Shown here: in pieces, positions 48,333-60,265 of the stretch
How the letters are laid out: each line of letters starts with the position of its first letter
How positions within the stretch are numbered: the first letter of the stretch is position 1
Assembly: GCA_028571685.1 (NCBI GenBank)
Contig: CM053142.1
Coordinates: 64,505,296 to 64,569,295 of the forward strand
DNA from: Heterohyrax brucei
Lineage: Eukaryota; Chordata; Mammalia; Hyracoidea; Procaviidae
Direction of reading: 5' to 3'
DNA length: 64,000 bases
Notes under the pieces: generated by a model
What the model was told of the DNA's origin: nothing
Database searches by the model: none
Seen by the model: the letters and a program-made list of their open reading frames with translations, nothing else
Made by a program: the position numbers and the translations under genes

Positions 48333-49756
48333 CACAGGGGCTCACAGTTCCTTTATCTCTTCATGTAATCTGAGACAAACACCAGCACCTTAAAGCCTCC
48401 ATTGTTGAAAATCCTATAAAAATCAAGCCTTCATTTAGTCACGGAACATGAGTGTTTGTATGTGCAAAGGTAGGTCAAGTAGGAATATGTCATCTACCGG
48501 GTTGACTGGGGAACAAATTCATACATCCACCCACCTTGCATGGATTCTCTACCAGGCTTCAGTAAGTATAAAAACAAATGACAGCAGAATCCTATATTGA
48601 AGAATTTTATTCAACTTCAAGACAGTATGAGAAGACACAAGGTGTCCTTTAGAAGTCTCTAGCTTGATGCAGTGCTAGTTTTAATACTCCGGTAGCCCAA
48701 AGGAAGGGGAGGCACTTTTACTTGAGGCCTCAGCTTCTTCTAGTCATCAGGAACTGTGGGGTTTCCCCTCCTTTTCCTCTTTTGTCTTGATTTTGCACAG
48801 GAAGATGATGATGTAATAACTAACATTTGTTCAGAGTCTTTTGGTTGACTAAGCTCTTCTTCAAGACTTCTCATTTGACCTTCACAATACCTTGTGAAGG
48901 GTTTGGAAGCTAGGCCTCCCAACTTGTATTTAGATTCTAACCTGAGCAGGTCTTCAGGGGCTACAGCAATTGTTTGGGAAGGTTGCATATGGGTAAGGTT
49001 GTTGATTCCACCCCAGGAAGGATAACTGCGTAGGGAAGTCTCGTTTATGAATGAATTCATGGGTCCAAGTCAAAGTGAGTTGTCAAACAGCCTGCGGCTA
49101 ATAGATTGCCACTGGTGGCAGCTGAGGAGGCTGCAGGGTGATGAAATGGAAGGCTTTGATGGGCATCACACTGTCAGAAAGACAATAAAATCACAGCAGC
49201 TGGAAGGCTCCCTAGCACTTTGTTTTAAAAGCAGAAACAGCACCTCATTTGAACTAGGAAGGCAAACTCAGGCCACAGGGAATCAGCCAGTCAGTTTCTG
49301 GCATCTCCAGTGGAGATGCTCCCTGGGTGGTCGTTGATGTTCTGTTCTCAACTGCTGCGCTGTGGCAGACACTGTCTGCCAGGCATTATACCAAACATGA
49401 GGCTGCAGAAATGAATACCTCTGCCCTCAAGGAGTCCTGTCCAGTGTGTTTTGCTCTTTAGAGTCTTGTAGGAAGTGTGTATAAATAAACACGGTATACA
49501 ATTATTACAGAGGGGTCTTGAGAGGACGTGGATTGGATGTCTGATCACCCCCTGGCACTCTGCCCTTAATCTAGTGTTACATGTGTTCATTGAATCCCCA
49601 GTTCCATAATCACTCTACCAAATCCACTCTGAGGTTCTCTGAACTCCACATCTGTTTCAATTCTTGTATCAAAGTTAATTTTAAAAGTATATATACATAT
49701 ATACTCATATATTCATACCTACTAAAGAAGTATGGATATGTGTATATTATCTCTAT
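48333..49756. other. Intergenic DNA, no gene seen
   Basis: Unique-looking sequence. Open frames on either strand here are short and show no recognisable family. Confidence 0.6.
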
Positions 49757-49926
49757 ATCCACTGTCATCAAGTCAATTCCAACTTACAGTGGCCCTATCA
49801 GACTTCCTAGGTTATAAAGCTTTATGGAAGCAGACTGCCACCTTCCCCACAGAGCCACTGGTAGTTTTGAAACATCAACCTTTCAGTTAGCAGTTGATTG
49901 CTTTAACTGCTGAACCACCATAGCTT
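49757..49926 (-). repeat. AfroSINE-like SINE, long-form type
   Basis: Tail 'tatccactgtcatcaagtcaattccaacttacagtggccc', then 'ggaagcagactgccaccttccccacagagccactgg', head 'tttaactgctgaaccaccatagc'. Confidence 0.78.
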
Positions 49927-49943
49927 GTGTGTGTGTGTGTGTA

Positions 49944-49981
<38 letters not shown>

Positions 49982-49983
49982 AA
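49925..49983. repeat. (GT)n(GA)n microsatellite
   Basis: A GT run with a single interruption, then a GA run, placed directly at the head side of the SINE at 49757-49926. Confidence 0.92.
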
Positions 49984-51219
49984 ATCCATTCTCTCTGTCC
50001 ATGGTCTTTGGAAATTCACCTTTAATAGTGAAGTGTTTTATGGTTAGTATTTACTTTTGAAGAGGTCATTTGGGCCTATCCCTAAGTCATTATGATAGCA
50101 TAGGCCTTGATAGCCCTCATTTGTTGGGATAAGAGTCTCCAAGTGCTATGACAAGGGCCCGCAAATACCATATGCGAATTGAAGCTGAAGTCCTGATGAA
50201 GTCCCAACTCAGAGAGAGAGAGTCAGTTCTTGGGCCTGAGTCAGGGCCTGAGTCAGCTCTGGTCCCTTCCTGGGTGCTTTTCTAGACACCGTATGGCTTC
50301 CCAAATCCCCATCACTTCTAGCAATATTGTAAGTAGGGCATGTCGATTAAACTGGATTTACTGAAATGTGTGAAAGGTGGTGTTATTATGGTCTTTGTTT
50401 ATGCTATTACTGATAATGTGTCTATTAATAGAAACATCAATGAGTTAGGGATTGGAGGAAGAGGTTTATAAAGCTTCTGGGCTCTGTGAGCTATCCCATA
50501 TCCCAAACACACACCAGGATAAGAAAGCAGAGAATAACCCAAAAAGTGAATTCCTATCGACTTTGACTGAACTTGACTGTAATTTATATATCCTCTTCTC
50601 TGTTCCCCAGATGATGGGAGGGGAGGTGGCAGTACTCTTCAGTCCATTCCTAGAAGCCAGGTTGAAGCTTTGATTGTAACCAGTGGTAGCAGGGCGCTTA
50701 AGTCTGTTTTGTATCATGTGTACTATAGCTTCATTATTTTGAAGTAATTAAATTGGCTTCTTTTTTTTTTTTTAATAAAGCTTCAGATTTTCTCTGATTG
50801 CCAATCTTCTCCAATCTACCCCTTTTGAGTGAAGCTTTGCTGGGCTATCCGGATTCCTGGGAGGGAGAGTACTACCTGAGGATGTCCCTGAGGAACTGGA
50901 TGCCTTCTTGGGCAGCTCATCCCCAACAGGGTATCTAAAAGATCAAGGTGGAGGGGAGCATATGCAAGATCTGAGAAGCTTCTAGGTTTTATGTCCCTCC
51001 TTCAAGCTAGAGGAAGAACAGACTTCGTGGAGAAGACTGGATGTAGGAGTAAGGAACGGGACCAGAGTTCTAGACTTGTTGCATGAAGTGCAATATTATG
51101 AAGTAGAACACAGAACAGACGGCTGCCAACATGAGGTCTTTGAGGCTTTAAATCAGGTAATTTTAAATTTGTTGAACACTGAAAGGACATCATGTCTAAA
51201 GAACTAAAGTGTAATGACA
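49984..51219. other. Intergenic DNA, no gene seen
   Basis: Unique-looking sequence, with a poly-T run at ~50,760-50,773. No exon or RNA gene recognised. Confidence 0.6.
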
Positions 51220-52835
51220 ATGTCTCATAAAACAGAGTATAAAGATAAAGATATAGACATTACAAAAAGAAAGCAAACAAATTCTGGAGCTGAAAAAGAC
51301 AATATTGGAAATGAAAAATTCACTACAAGAGCTCAACACAGAATTTAACAAACAAAAGCATCAGTGACCTTGAAGATAGGCCAATTGAAACTGTTGACTT
51401 ATCTGAGAAACAGAAAATTAAAAAAAAAAAGAAGGGAAATTAACAGTCTCAGAAATCTGTGTGATGACATCAAGCATGTCAACATATTCATAATAGGAGT
51501 CTAGAAGGAAAGGAGAGAAACAGGTAGAAAAAATATTTGAAGAAATAATGATCAACAACTTCTAAGAAATTCAACAAACTCTAAGTAGGGGAGATCCACA
51601 CGTAGGCTCATCATAAGCAAGCTATAGAAACAGAGGCAAACAGAATTTTTGAAAGAGAGAAGCAACTCAACACATACAAGCGATCTTCAACAAGATGTAC
51701 AGCTTATTTCTCATCAGAAACCTTTAGGTCAGAAGACAGTGGGATACAGTATTCAAGTTAATGAAAGAAAGAAAAAAAAATATTGTCAACTAAGAATTCA
51801 GTATCTAGCAACACTACCCGCAAAAAAGAAAGGGAAATTAGGACAGCAAAAACTCAGAGAGTTGTTTTTGTCCTACAGGAAATATTAATAGTTCTTCAGC
51901 TTGAAATGAAGTTAGGTAGTAACTGGACTCAACATTAAGAAATAAAGTGCACTAATAGAAATAACTATCTGGCAAATAAAACAGTATAATTGTATTTTTT
52001 GTTTGTGACTGGTTTTATTTCTATCTGACTTAAAAGGCAACTACATAAAGTAATAATCACAAATCTATGTTGATGAACACAAAATGTATAAATTTGTAAT
52101 TTGTAACAACAATAGCATAAAGGATGGGAATAAATCAATAAATTTCTTTAGGAATAAGTTTTTTGCACTGAAAATATGTTGGCATTGATTTGGACTGGAT
52201 TATTATAAATTGAAATGTTAATAGTAATACCCAGGGCAACCACCATGAAAATAACTAAAAAATATGTAGTAAATGAAATAGTGAATTAAAATGATACACT
52301 GGCAAACATCTATTCAATGTGTAAGAAGACAGTAATGGAGTAATAACAAAAACCAATTCAAACCCACTACCATCGAGTCAATTCCAACTCCTAATGACTC
52401 ATAGTGACCCTAAAGATGGAGTAGAGCTGCCCCATTGCATTACCAAAGAGCACCTGGTGGATGTGAACTGCTGACCTTTTGGTTAGCAACCGAAGCACTT
52501 AACCCCTATGCCACCAGGGTTTCCAATGGAGTAATAGAGGAACAAAAATAATAACAATAATAAATAAAATAACATAAAGAAAAGATATACATATAGGATA
52601 TATGCATATATAACAAATAACATATAGGAAAAGATATACCATGCAAATAGTAACCACAAAAAGAGTTGGAGTGGTTATACTAATATGAGACAAAGTAGAC
52701 ATTAAGACAAAAATTGTTACTAGAAATAAAGGACATTTTATAACGATAGTCAATCGATTAAGAAAATATAACAATTAAAAACATATTTTCACCTAACAAC
52801 AGAGTCTCAAAATACATAAAGCAAACTCAAGTCTT
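51220..52835 (+). mobile_element. Old L1M element (ORF1 region to ORF2 start)
   Basis: Sense L1M text: 'gaaatctgtgtgatgacatcaagcatgtc', 'aatatttgaagaaataatg', 'gaagcaactcaacacatac', 'tatttctcatcagaaacc'. The intergenic part follows, then the ORF2-region phrase 'aaaagatataccatgcaaatagtaacc...gttggagtggttatactaatatgagac' at 52.63 kb. Much of the ORF2 N-terminal region is deleted, and the element stops at ~52.83 kb. An AfroSINE is nested at 52352-52526. Confidence 0.8.
52352..52526 (-). repeat. AfroSINE-like SINE, short form
   Basis: Tail 'ccaattcaaacccactaccatcgagtc', middle 'gtagagctgccccattgcattacc', head 'ggttagcaaccgaagcacttaacccctatgccaccagggtttcc'. The flanks 'taatggagtaata' (52332-52344) and 'caatggagtaata' (52525-52537) look like a target-site duplication. 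Confidence 0.92.
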
Positions 52836-53689
52836 TGAGAAAAGTAGAGAACTCAGCTCTGTCCTGAAATATCTGACCCCCCATGAACCACTGTAGTGCT
52901 TAATGGTCTATCATTAGACAGGCATTCCTTTGGTTTAAAGTTTGTCCTGTCTCAGAGTTCTATGTTAAAGTTTAAGGGTAGCCTTAGAGTTACCATTTAC
53001 ATTAGCCCTTGTCTGAAATTAGGGGAGTTCAGGATTGGGTAGCAGTATTGAGAATGAAGTATGGTGAGCATGGAGAGAAGTGGGAGAAAGCTTGAGTATC
53101 ACAGGGCAACAGATAATACTTTCAAAGAGACTGTCAAGGGGAAGAAAGACGCTAGACAAGGAGCAAGGCAACTGGGGCATTTGTTCACAGACGGAGCTTC
53201 TGATTTGGCAGCTGAGGGCTAAGGGCAGCAGCAGGCTTCAGAAGCAGCAGAGGGAGTCAGACAGGGAGCAGGTGTGCGGTCAGGGATGCTGAAGCATAAT
53301 TTAGGAGCCATCATGAGCTGGGACCAGCTATGAGCTGCTATCTGAGTTTTGGAGAACGAGAGGGAGAGAGAGAGTGGATTGTGAGATGAAATCAGACAGC
53401 AGGCACTGGCAGGATGGGACACTGGTAGGAAAACCAGAGCACTTGGATAAAACCTAGGTGGAGAAGGAAACTGAGAAGCCTAGAGCAATACAAGACAGGG
53501 ACATAAAGAAGCAAATCTAGTTAAGAGTTTAAGACCTAGACAAATCGGCTAGGCAGCCTGGTGCTGAAATGAGGTAGTGTTGGTGAATATGCCCAGTTCT
53601 GTGTAGATGCTTGGGAAATCTTCATTGGCTCTAAATCTGAGATAAAAGCAAGTGTTACAGGAAGCAAACAGATGTTGATAGGGATAACA

Positions 53690-53875
53690 GCCCCTACATA
53701 TTAATACCTACTATGTGCTGGACACTGTGCTAAGTATTTTATATACATTATCCTATTTAGCACTCAAATGTTCCTGTGGACATTGAAGCTTCCACTCTAC
53801 AGATGAGGAAAGAAAGCCCGATTAAGTGACTTGTTCAAGGTCATTATAGCAATACACATGGGCCACAGCCAGCAG
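53690..53875 (-). repeat. MIR SINE, antisense
   Basis: 'tacctactatgtgctggacactgtgctaagtattttatatacattatcc', 'tacagatgaggaaagaaagcc' and 'aagtgacttgttcaaggtca' are classic complement MIR blocks in order. Confidence 0.85.
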
Positions 53876-54329
53876 ATTTTTTGACCGTCTTGTAACCAGG
53901 GTCTGTTTGCTTTGGAACAAGCTGACAGATACTGAAATACCTTTGATCTTTAAGCCACTCTGTTGGTGAAAGTGAGGGGAGGAGGCTAAGACCTGGGGAC
54001 AAAGAACATCTCAGTCTTCCTGAATCCCTGTACTCCATTGTCTTTTTCAGGTGAGGCTGGAGAAGGAAATAGCAGCCGTCCCTCTCTCTGACTGGACCTT
54101 GAGGCACTGTAGAGATTTAGCAGTCCACTGGAAAGCCAGGCACTAGTGTCATGCCTCCCTGTTCTAAACTCTCAATGCACATTTTATAAATGGCTGTGGT
54201 TCCTCATTGGGAGGTGGGAGGTGGCCTCCAAGCATCTTGTGTGTGTGTTGTGTGATCACATACTGCTGTGTTTGTGTGGAGGGTGGAGCAGAAAGTAGGG
54301 ATGGCCATGGAGAAAACAGACCCCCTGTT

Positions 54330-54532
54330 TGTTAGTTGCCTTTTTAGGTTGATTCTGACTCACAGAAATCCCATGTACACAGATAAGAACTGCTTCAAAG
54401 GATTTTCAAGGCTATGATCCTTTGCAAACAGATCACCAGGCCTGTCTTCCAAGAACCTCTGGATGGATTTGAACCACCAATCTCTCAGCTAGTGGACAAG
54501 CCCTTAATGGTTTGCACCCAGGAACTCCACTT
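54330..54532 (-). repeat. AfroSINE-like SINE, long form
   Basis: Tail 'gttagttgcctttttaggttgattctgactcacag', 'ggattttcaaggctatgatcc', 'acagatcaccaggcctgtcttccaag', head 'acaagcccttaatggtttgcacccagg'. Confidence 0.85.
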
Positions 54533-55873
54533 GGGTGTGCATTGCCTGTTTTTCCCATGGAGGCCTGATCTGTGGTCCTAGAATTTTCATGGACAGTGAG
54601 CTTTACCTGTAACATCCCACCTGAGCAGGGATGCCCTATTTGCTGGCACCCCTCACAGCTGGCCAGAATCACCAGAATGCTGTCAGGGATGGGGAATTCA
54701 CTGTCCGCCCCGCCCCCCCCCCCAGCTAAAGGGACAGCACACAGCTTCAGGTCATTGCCTTTAATCACAGTGCCCTGCGCTGTTGCAGTCCCCAGGGTGC
54801 TGAAGCCAGCAGTTCTACACTCTGTTCACTTCCCAACACCAGGAAAATGTCAGCATCACAGCCACAGATTTTTTTTTCTCTCTTCTTCTTTTAAATACCA
54901 TCTTCTGGAATAAAGTAAAATATAATAAAATAAAATGAAGTTGGTGACTATAGACCTAGTGTTGGGCCGCACTGGTTGCATGTCAATTTACCCCGTTAAT
55001 CATCATGTACAATTTTTCGCAGAGCTATTCTGAGAAACATTTAGAAAATGGCTTTTATATAGCTATATATACCTTATTTATACCTTCCAGAAATGGTCTC
55101 TCTGTTTGGTAGCAGATGGTTTTTTCTCCTCTAGCTTTCTTTTCATCTCTTCCTCAAAGTCAAGTAGGAAATAAGCCTACTCCCTTAACCCCAGGCATAA
55201 ATTGATCACTGCAGTCTGCCTCAGAGCTAGGGTTGGAGGTGGGTGGGTGGTGGGGAGGAAAAGGCTGTGGGTTCTTGGGAAGGCATCGTTCCAGAGAACC
55301 CACGGAGCAAAGAGGTGGGTGGTGGTGGTGGAACTGAATGTGCGTGTCCCAATTGGCTTCTCTCAACAATGCAGGTATCCCAAGGCCCATAAAGCACATA
55401 CCAAGAAATTGACCTCCAGAAAATCAGAGCCAAAGCAGGAAAAAGTACCCCAGCATCACCCAAGCAGTAGACCCTTTGGTCTGCAGGAAGCAGCCAGTTA
55501 GACCTGCACAGTTGCCTTAGCAACTGCAGGGCTGCAGCTCCTAAGGGCAAGAGAGGAGAAAGGAGCTGGAGAAAGCACGTAGTGACTGTTCTGGAAAAGC
55601 CTATCTGTTTCCTTTCCCCCAGGAAACTCATCTAAAAAAGAAGGAATGGACACCTGGGGCCTAGAGCCAGAAAGAAGAGGAAAGACCTGATGCCCTAAGA
55701 GTAGCTCTTCTGACTCAGTGTGCTTCCCTTCCCTGTGGTGAGGCAAGTGACTGACAAGGACAGCGATCTGCTAGGACTTGGTGGGTGGCATCTGTGCAGG
55801 AGCCCGTGGGCAGGTTGTAGGGTGGACCCTGGAACCCTAGTCTTTGAGTCCAGCAGTCTGTGGAGGCCTCCTA

Positions 55874-55958
55874 TCAGCCACAGCAGGACTTCTTCTTGGC
55901 AGGGCGGCCCACCTGAATGGTGTCCTCCTTCACTCTGTCTTCTTGGTCCTTGAGGATC
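55874..55958 (-). CDS. CRACR2A: CRACR2A terminal coding exon (prenylation tail)
   Basis: CRACR2A in its long form (Rab46) is a large Rab GTPase with N-terminal EF-hands and coiled coil. It links calcium signals to vesicle traffic in T cells and endothelium. This last exon encodes 27 residues: [17 protein letters not shown], then [10 protein letters not shown] and TGA (55876-55874). The basic KKK followed by a CCG end is the hypervariable, cysteine-terminated tail of a prenylated Rab. The first base completes an Arg codon begun in the previous exon (AG|G). The acceptor is 'cttctcccctcccag' on the - strand (AG at 55960-55959). The short, Rab-less isoform cannot end here, so the long form is retained in this species. 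Confidence 0.93.
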
Positions 55959-57467
55959 CTGGGAGGGGAGAAGATGTAGTGTTAGGACGAGAGAAGCTGC
56001 TAGGCCCAAAAGCTGGCAGCATGGACCACTCACCCTCACACTGCAGGCCATTTGGGTGATTAAGAGGGAACTCAACTGCTTTGGAGGATCAGAGGCAGTA
56101 TTTAAAAATATTCCTCATGGTACTCCATAACTCCAGTTTCCTAACTGTAACAGTAAATCCAGAGACTTGGTCAACCTGGATTCCTCCTCCCAGAAGCCTC
56201 CCCTGATCCACTAGGTCAGCGTCAGAAGGTCTGACAGCACTGTAACTCCCCCTGTTTTACATTCTCTCACCCAACATCATAATGCACTGCTTCCTTGCTT
56301 CCTGCCTCACCAGAGAAGACGCTGCTTGAGGGTTTACTGGGTCCTTTGTGCCTCTGCAGGAGCCAAGCCCAGTAATAGGCATACAGTAGATACAGTAGAG
56401 TCTCCAAGATATAGTTGTTGATTGTTAACTGTACAGAAGGGTTTTCCAATGTGAACACAGCTCCAGAGTAAATGCAGGCAGTAAAGGATTAAAACCAATG
56501 ATAAACATCTTATCCCTGCTTTATACTCTCAAAGCACTTTCACCTTCAGCATCTTCTTTGATAATGCTGGGCAGGGAAGATATGACTGATGTTCCTACAT
56601 GACCAATCAACCTCAGAGAGGCAGGGGGACTCACACAGGGACTCAGTGTTAGAGAAAAGTCTACAATATTCCTCATGGTACTCCGTAACTCCATAACATC
56701 TCTAATGCATAGAACAATTTATACTGAGTTCTAGTTACTCAAATTAAAAATGTATTTTAAATGCCTCAAAATGACTTCTGGGTACGAAATAGGCATTAAG
56801 CATTTGTTGAGTGGATGGGTAGATTAAATGCATGCCCAAATACTGAAAGTGGGGCCCAGTGTGACTGTGCCATTTTAATTTTAGCACAGTCATGGGTTTC
56901 AACCCAAAATCCAATGCCACTGAATCAATTCTGACTCATAGTGACCCTATAGGGCAGATTAGAACTGCCCCGTTGAGCTTCCAAGGAGCACCTGGTGGAT
57001 TCAAACTGCCAGCCTGTTAGTTAGCATCTGTAGCATTTAAAAACTAAACCAGCAGGGTTTCCCCTCCTCCCCCAGGAACCCATATTATAACCCATTTTTG
57101 CTCCCAGCTGGCAAGCAACTAATCCCTGCTCAAGTATTTGCCAATGATGCGAGTCCTATGCTCTGACCTTTCTGGGAGTATTTGCATTTAAAAAGAGGAT
57201 CCCTGGGATAAAGGCAGCCTTTAAGACTTAGAAAGACTCTGCAGCGGGGGATGAGGGGCCGGGAGGTTCCCTTTCTCATCATTATGTTTCAAAAGGCTGC
57301 CTGGGACCCCTGAAATTCCCCACAAAGGCCTGGCCCACCATCTCCACTCAGAAGGCTCAGGCAACAGGAAAAGAAGGTCCTGGGAGAGGTGAAGACAGTG
57401 CCTCCCAGCAGGCCTGGCATAGCTGGGTTCAGCAATCTATTTACCTGGTGAGTTGTATCTCTTTTAC
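55959..57467 (-). other. CRACR2A: CRACR2A last intron, 1.5 kb
   Basis: Phase 2 intron between the G5-motif exon and the tail exon. It holds one AfroSINE (56898-57064) and otherwise unique sequence. Confidence 0.88.
56898..57064 (-). repeat. AfroSINE-like SINE, short form
   Basis: Tail 'caacccaaaatccaatgccactgaatcaattctgactc', middle 'cagattagaactgccccgttgagcttcc', head 'gttagttagcatctgtagcatttaaaaactaaaccagcaggg'. Confidence 0.88.
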
Positions 57468-57544
57468 CTGGCTAGATGGAGCAGGGACTCTTTGGTATTG
57501 TGACCAGAATAGGCACTGCATTCGTAGAAGATCAGATTGTTCTC
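57468..57544 (-). CDS. CRACR2A: CRACR2A penultimate coding exon (Rab G5 motif)
   Basis: The exon encodes 25 residues, ENNLIFYECSAYSGHNTKES then LLHLA, plus two bases (AG) of an Arg codon. 'ECSAYSG' is the G5 guanine-specificity motif (SA) of the small-GTPase fold, followed by the last helix of the Rab domain. The acceptor on the - strand is 'atgattctag' (AG 57546-57545) and the donor is GTAAAAG from 57467. It joins the upstream exon in phase 0 (LAK|ENN) and the tail exon in phase 2. Both junctions restore an uninterrupted Rab sequence. Confidence 0.94.
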
Positions 57545-57668
57545 CTAGAATCATAAAACAGACGGAATAGAAGGAGAGTGCAGGGAGAGGGTAGAGACAG
57601 TTGTGGGGAGTAGAGGGCAACCTGTCTGCATCTACCAACAGCCCCGCTTCCTCTCACAAAACAAACTG

Positions 57669-57831
57669 CCCCCCACCAAAAAACATTGCTGTTGAGTCAA
57701 TTCTGACTGACAGTGACCCTACGTGACAGAGGAGAACTCCCCTACAGGGTTTCCAAGGAACAGCTGGTGGATATAAACTGCAGGCTTTGGTTAGCTGCTG
57801 TAACTTAACCACTGTACCACCAGGGCTCCTC
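57669..57831 (-). repeat. AfroSINE-like SINE, short form
   Basis: Tail 'accaaaaaacattgctgttgagtcaattctgactg', middle 'ggagaactcccctacagggtttcc', head 'ggttagctgctgtaacttaaccactgtaccaccagggctcc'. Confidence 0.9.
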
Positions 57832-58014
57832 TGCAGTCCTCTTTAATTCCTTAACACTCCCCAGTTCAGTATGTGGTTAATATCTGTGTCCTCAGGCTCC
57901 CAGACAAATGCCAAGTTCTGTAACCATGTCTCAGGTGCGCTGTAGCAGTTGTAAAACAACAAAACCGTATGCTGCCCTACGGATTTGCATTCTTAAATTG
58001 CTCTCAGGTAAGAG

Positions 58015-58155
58015 TATCTTCACTTCCTTTTCACACCAACCCTGGGATGCAGGCAAGGTCATGCAGGCTAGGGCAGGCAACATTCTTTTCATTTTGCAGA
58101 CAGAAAACCGAGGCTAGAGAGGGCATACAGCTGCCCTGGGCAGGTCACACATTTC
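58015..58155 (-). repeat. MIR SINE fragment, antisense
   Basis: 'cttcacttccttttcacaccaaccctgggatgcagg', 'cattttgcagacagaaaaccgaggctagagagggcatacagctgccc' follow the antisense MIR core. Diverged. Confidence 0.6.
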
Positions 58156-58973
58156 CTTAATGGCAGGGCTTGCCAGCAGCATGTGTTTCCCAGGATGCTG
58201 GCATCGCATAGACCTTGGGGCAGAAGTTACTGAGGCCCTGCTATGGCAATTCTCTCTCCACCAGTTCATTAACACTCCAGCTGCCCAGCTTTCAGCACTG
58301 GTGCCCCAGGAAAAGTGTCCATCACTTCATTAGGCCAAGGCTGTGCTATGTACATGGAAGAGCCCTTGGCCAAGGCTCATCATGTTCCATTTATCACCTC
58401 CATCAATAGACTTTCTGCTTCATTATGACAATGCTAATGGTGTAGAGGCCTTGCTTTTGGACAGTCTTTTCTTGGAGGCTGATTCTTTGTGGGGATGTGG
58501 ACTATTTGAATGAAGCTAGCTGAATCAAAACACTTTCTTTGTGGCTGCAGATCAAGAGGCTCTGCAAAAGCTGGCTCTGAATTCTGCTTTCCTGGTCCAC
58601 ACCCCATGGTCCCAGCTCCAGCCTTGACCCTTTTCATGAAGTCCCCTGTCCCACTCCCTCCCCTTGCATCATCTCTCCCTGTCTGCTTCTTTCAGAACCT
58701 GATTAGAGGTCAGTCTGATAAAGCCCCTAAGTGGTGGGGTGGAAAGTACAGAGGAACTAGAGAAGGAAGACAAGATTTATCTTCTAGCCTCCAGTTCTGA
58801 CCCCATCACTGATGAGCCCTGTGACAGTTTGAATAAATCACCAAACTTTATTTTTTTTCCACTGACTAAAGAAAAAACAAAATGGAATAATAGTAATACA
58901 AGTACTCGGATGTGTTTTGCAGCCAAGTGTGTTTTGGATTTTGGAAAAGTAATGCGTGTGTTTACCGTACACT

Positions 58974-59183
58974 GGAGTGACTGGGTGGTGCAAACGAATA
59001 ACGTGTACGGCTACTAACCGGAAGGCTGGAGGTTGGAGCCCACCCAGAGGCACCTCTGAAAAAATGCCTGGTGATCTACTTCCAACAGATCAGCCAGTGA
59101 AAACCTTAGGGAGCAAAATTCTATTCCAATATACAAGTGCTTGCCATGAATCAGGGCAGACTTGACGACACTTAGTTTTAGGA
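58974..59183 (+). repeat. AfroSINE-like SINE, long form
   Basis: Head 'gagtgactgggtggtgcaaacgaataacgtgtacggctactaacc', 'ggagcccacccagaggcacctctg', 'atgcctggtgatctacttcc', tail 'atgaatcagggcagacttgacgacacttag'. Confidence 0.85.
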
Positions 59184-60163
59184 TCTATTTTACCCAATAC
59201 CCTCAGTGGGTCTGTAATCCAACATATGAATATTTATACAAAATGGGATAAAGAAAGGATACAACTTGTCTCATTTCAGTTCTGGTCTATTTCCTTTATT
59301 TTTTTTATTTTTATTTTTTGCCAGATAAAATGCAAAACTCTCTCTACTTTCAGAGTCTTTTGGAGTTAGAAATTGTGGGTGAGGGATTGTGGACATGTAA
59401 TTGCCTTAATGACCTTCCACTGGAACCTATGCGAAGTCTCTCTTCCTCCTTTCTCCTGGACTTCTACCATCTGTGCATGTTCTGAGGTCATGAGTCCCAG
59501 ATTAGAACCAGTAAACAAAAAAGGATAGAATCACAGGGCTAGTCTGCACCCACATCCTCCTTGGTTCCATGAAAACCAGACTCCAAGGCACTAGAAGGAG
59601 CCAAGGACTGAGCACTTTCTGTTCGTCTTAGAGCTTGATTTCTATTAATTCCCACTGGTTCTATTCCGGGGCACGAGGGCCAGCGCTTATTTTCTCCTTT
59701 CAGTTTATTTTGAGTTCATAGCTTTGAGGCTTAGTCTTCATAGACAGGATGAACACTCTAATAGGGCTGTCCAAAGAGAAGCCTGCCTTACAGAGTGAGC
59801 TTTTTGTCTCTGAAGGTGACGAAGTAGAAACACAGCTGATGTGATACAAGTATCAGATGGGGGACTGGATTAAGTAGTCTCTTATACTTCATAATTTATA
59901 ATGCCATGTTACAAATAAGAGAGTTTGGGAGAATTTCCCCATGTTTTCATGAGCCCTAACCAGCACCATCTTACAAACTGTAGCATTCTACAGAAAGTAG
60001 TAAATGCACAGCAGTTGGGTGTTCCCTGATGCCAAGACACCCTTCTTGCCCAATTGCTTCCTACCCACAGGATTTCCAGAGAAGGTTCTTACAATGGCTC
60101 CAGAGCCCAGTTGCCCTGGGAATGCTCAGCCTACCCAGAGAGACAAAAATGCTGGCTCTTTAC

Positions 60164-60265
60164 CTTGGCAAGCTGCTCTCCGAGGCTCTGGGGGACTTCT
60201 CGCTCCTTCTCGTTGTCGGTTTTATTGCCCAGAAGAAGAACAGGGATGTGGTCTCCCACAGACTC
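60164..60265 (-). CDS. CRACR2A: CRACR2A coding exon (Rab G4 motif NKTD)
   Basis: This 102-base exon encodes 34 residues: ESVGDHIPVLLLGNKTDNEK then EREVPQSLGEQLAK. GNKTD is the G4 motif (N/T-K-x-D) that reads the guanine base, preceded by the hydrophobic strand PVLLLG of the Ras fold. The wording 'DNEKEREVP' is characteristic of CRACR2A/Rab46 among Rabs, from memory. On the - strand the acceptor is 'gagtctcttatgcag'-type sequence ending at 60266 and the donor is GTAAAG from 60163; both junctions are phase 0. The G1-G3 motifs (P-loop, switches, DTAGQ) must be in exons beyond the right edge; I searched to 64,000 and did not find them. Confidence 0.93.

Larger units (their letters stand above)
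52836..55873 (-). other. CRACR2A: CRACR2A 3'UTR and downstream flank
   Basis: Reading the - strand, sequence after the CRACR2A stop at 55874 is the 3'UTR, but its end is not certain. I find no AATAAA on the - strand in the ~2.3 kb after the stop. The variant ATTAAA occurs at 54765-54760. One MIR and one long-form SINE lie further on. A G-rich tract with four G3+ runs on the + strand lies at ~55,230-55,255. Confidence 0.45.
57545..60163 (-). other. CRACR2A: CRACR2A intron, 2.6 kb
   Basis: Phase 0 intron with two SINEs and a MIR fragment (listed). The rest, including 59.2-60.1 kb, is unique-looking, with a T-rich run at ~59,300. Confidence 0.88.

Noticed and set aside
51649..51888. A lysine-rich 79-codon + strand frame
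   Set aside because: It lies in the ORF1 region of the old L1M element and is a decayed fragment of it.
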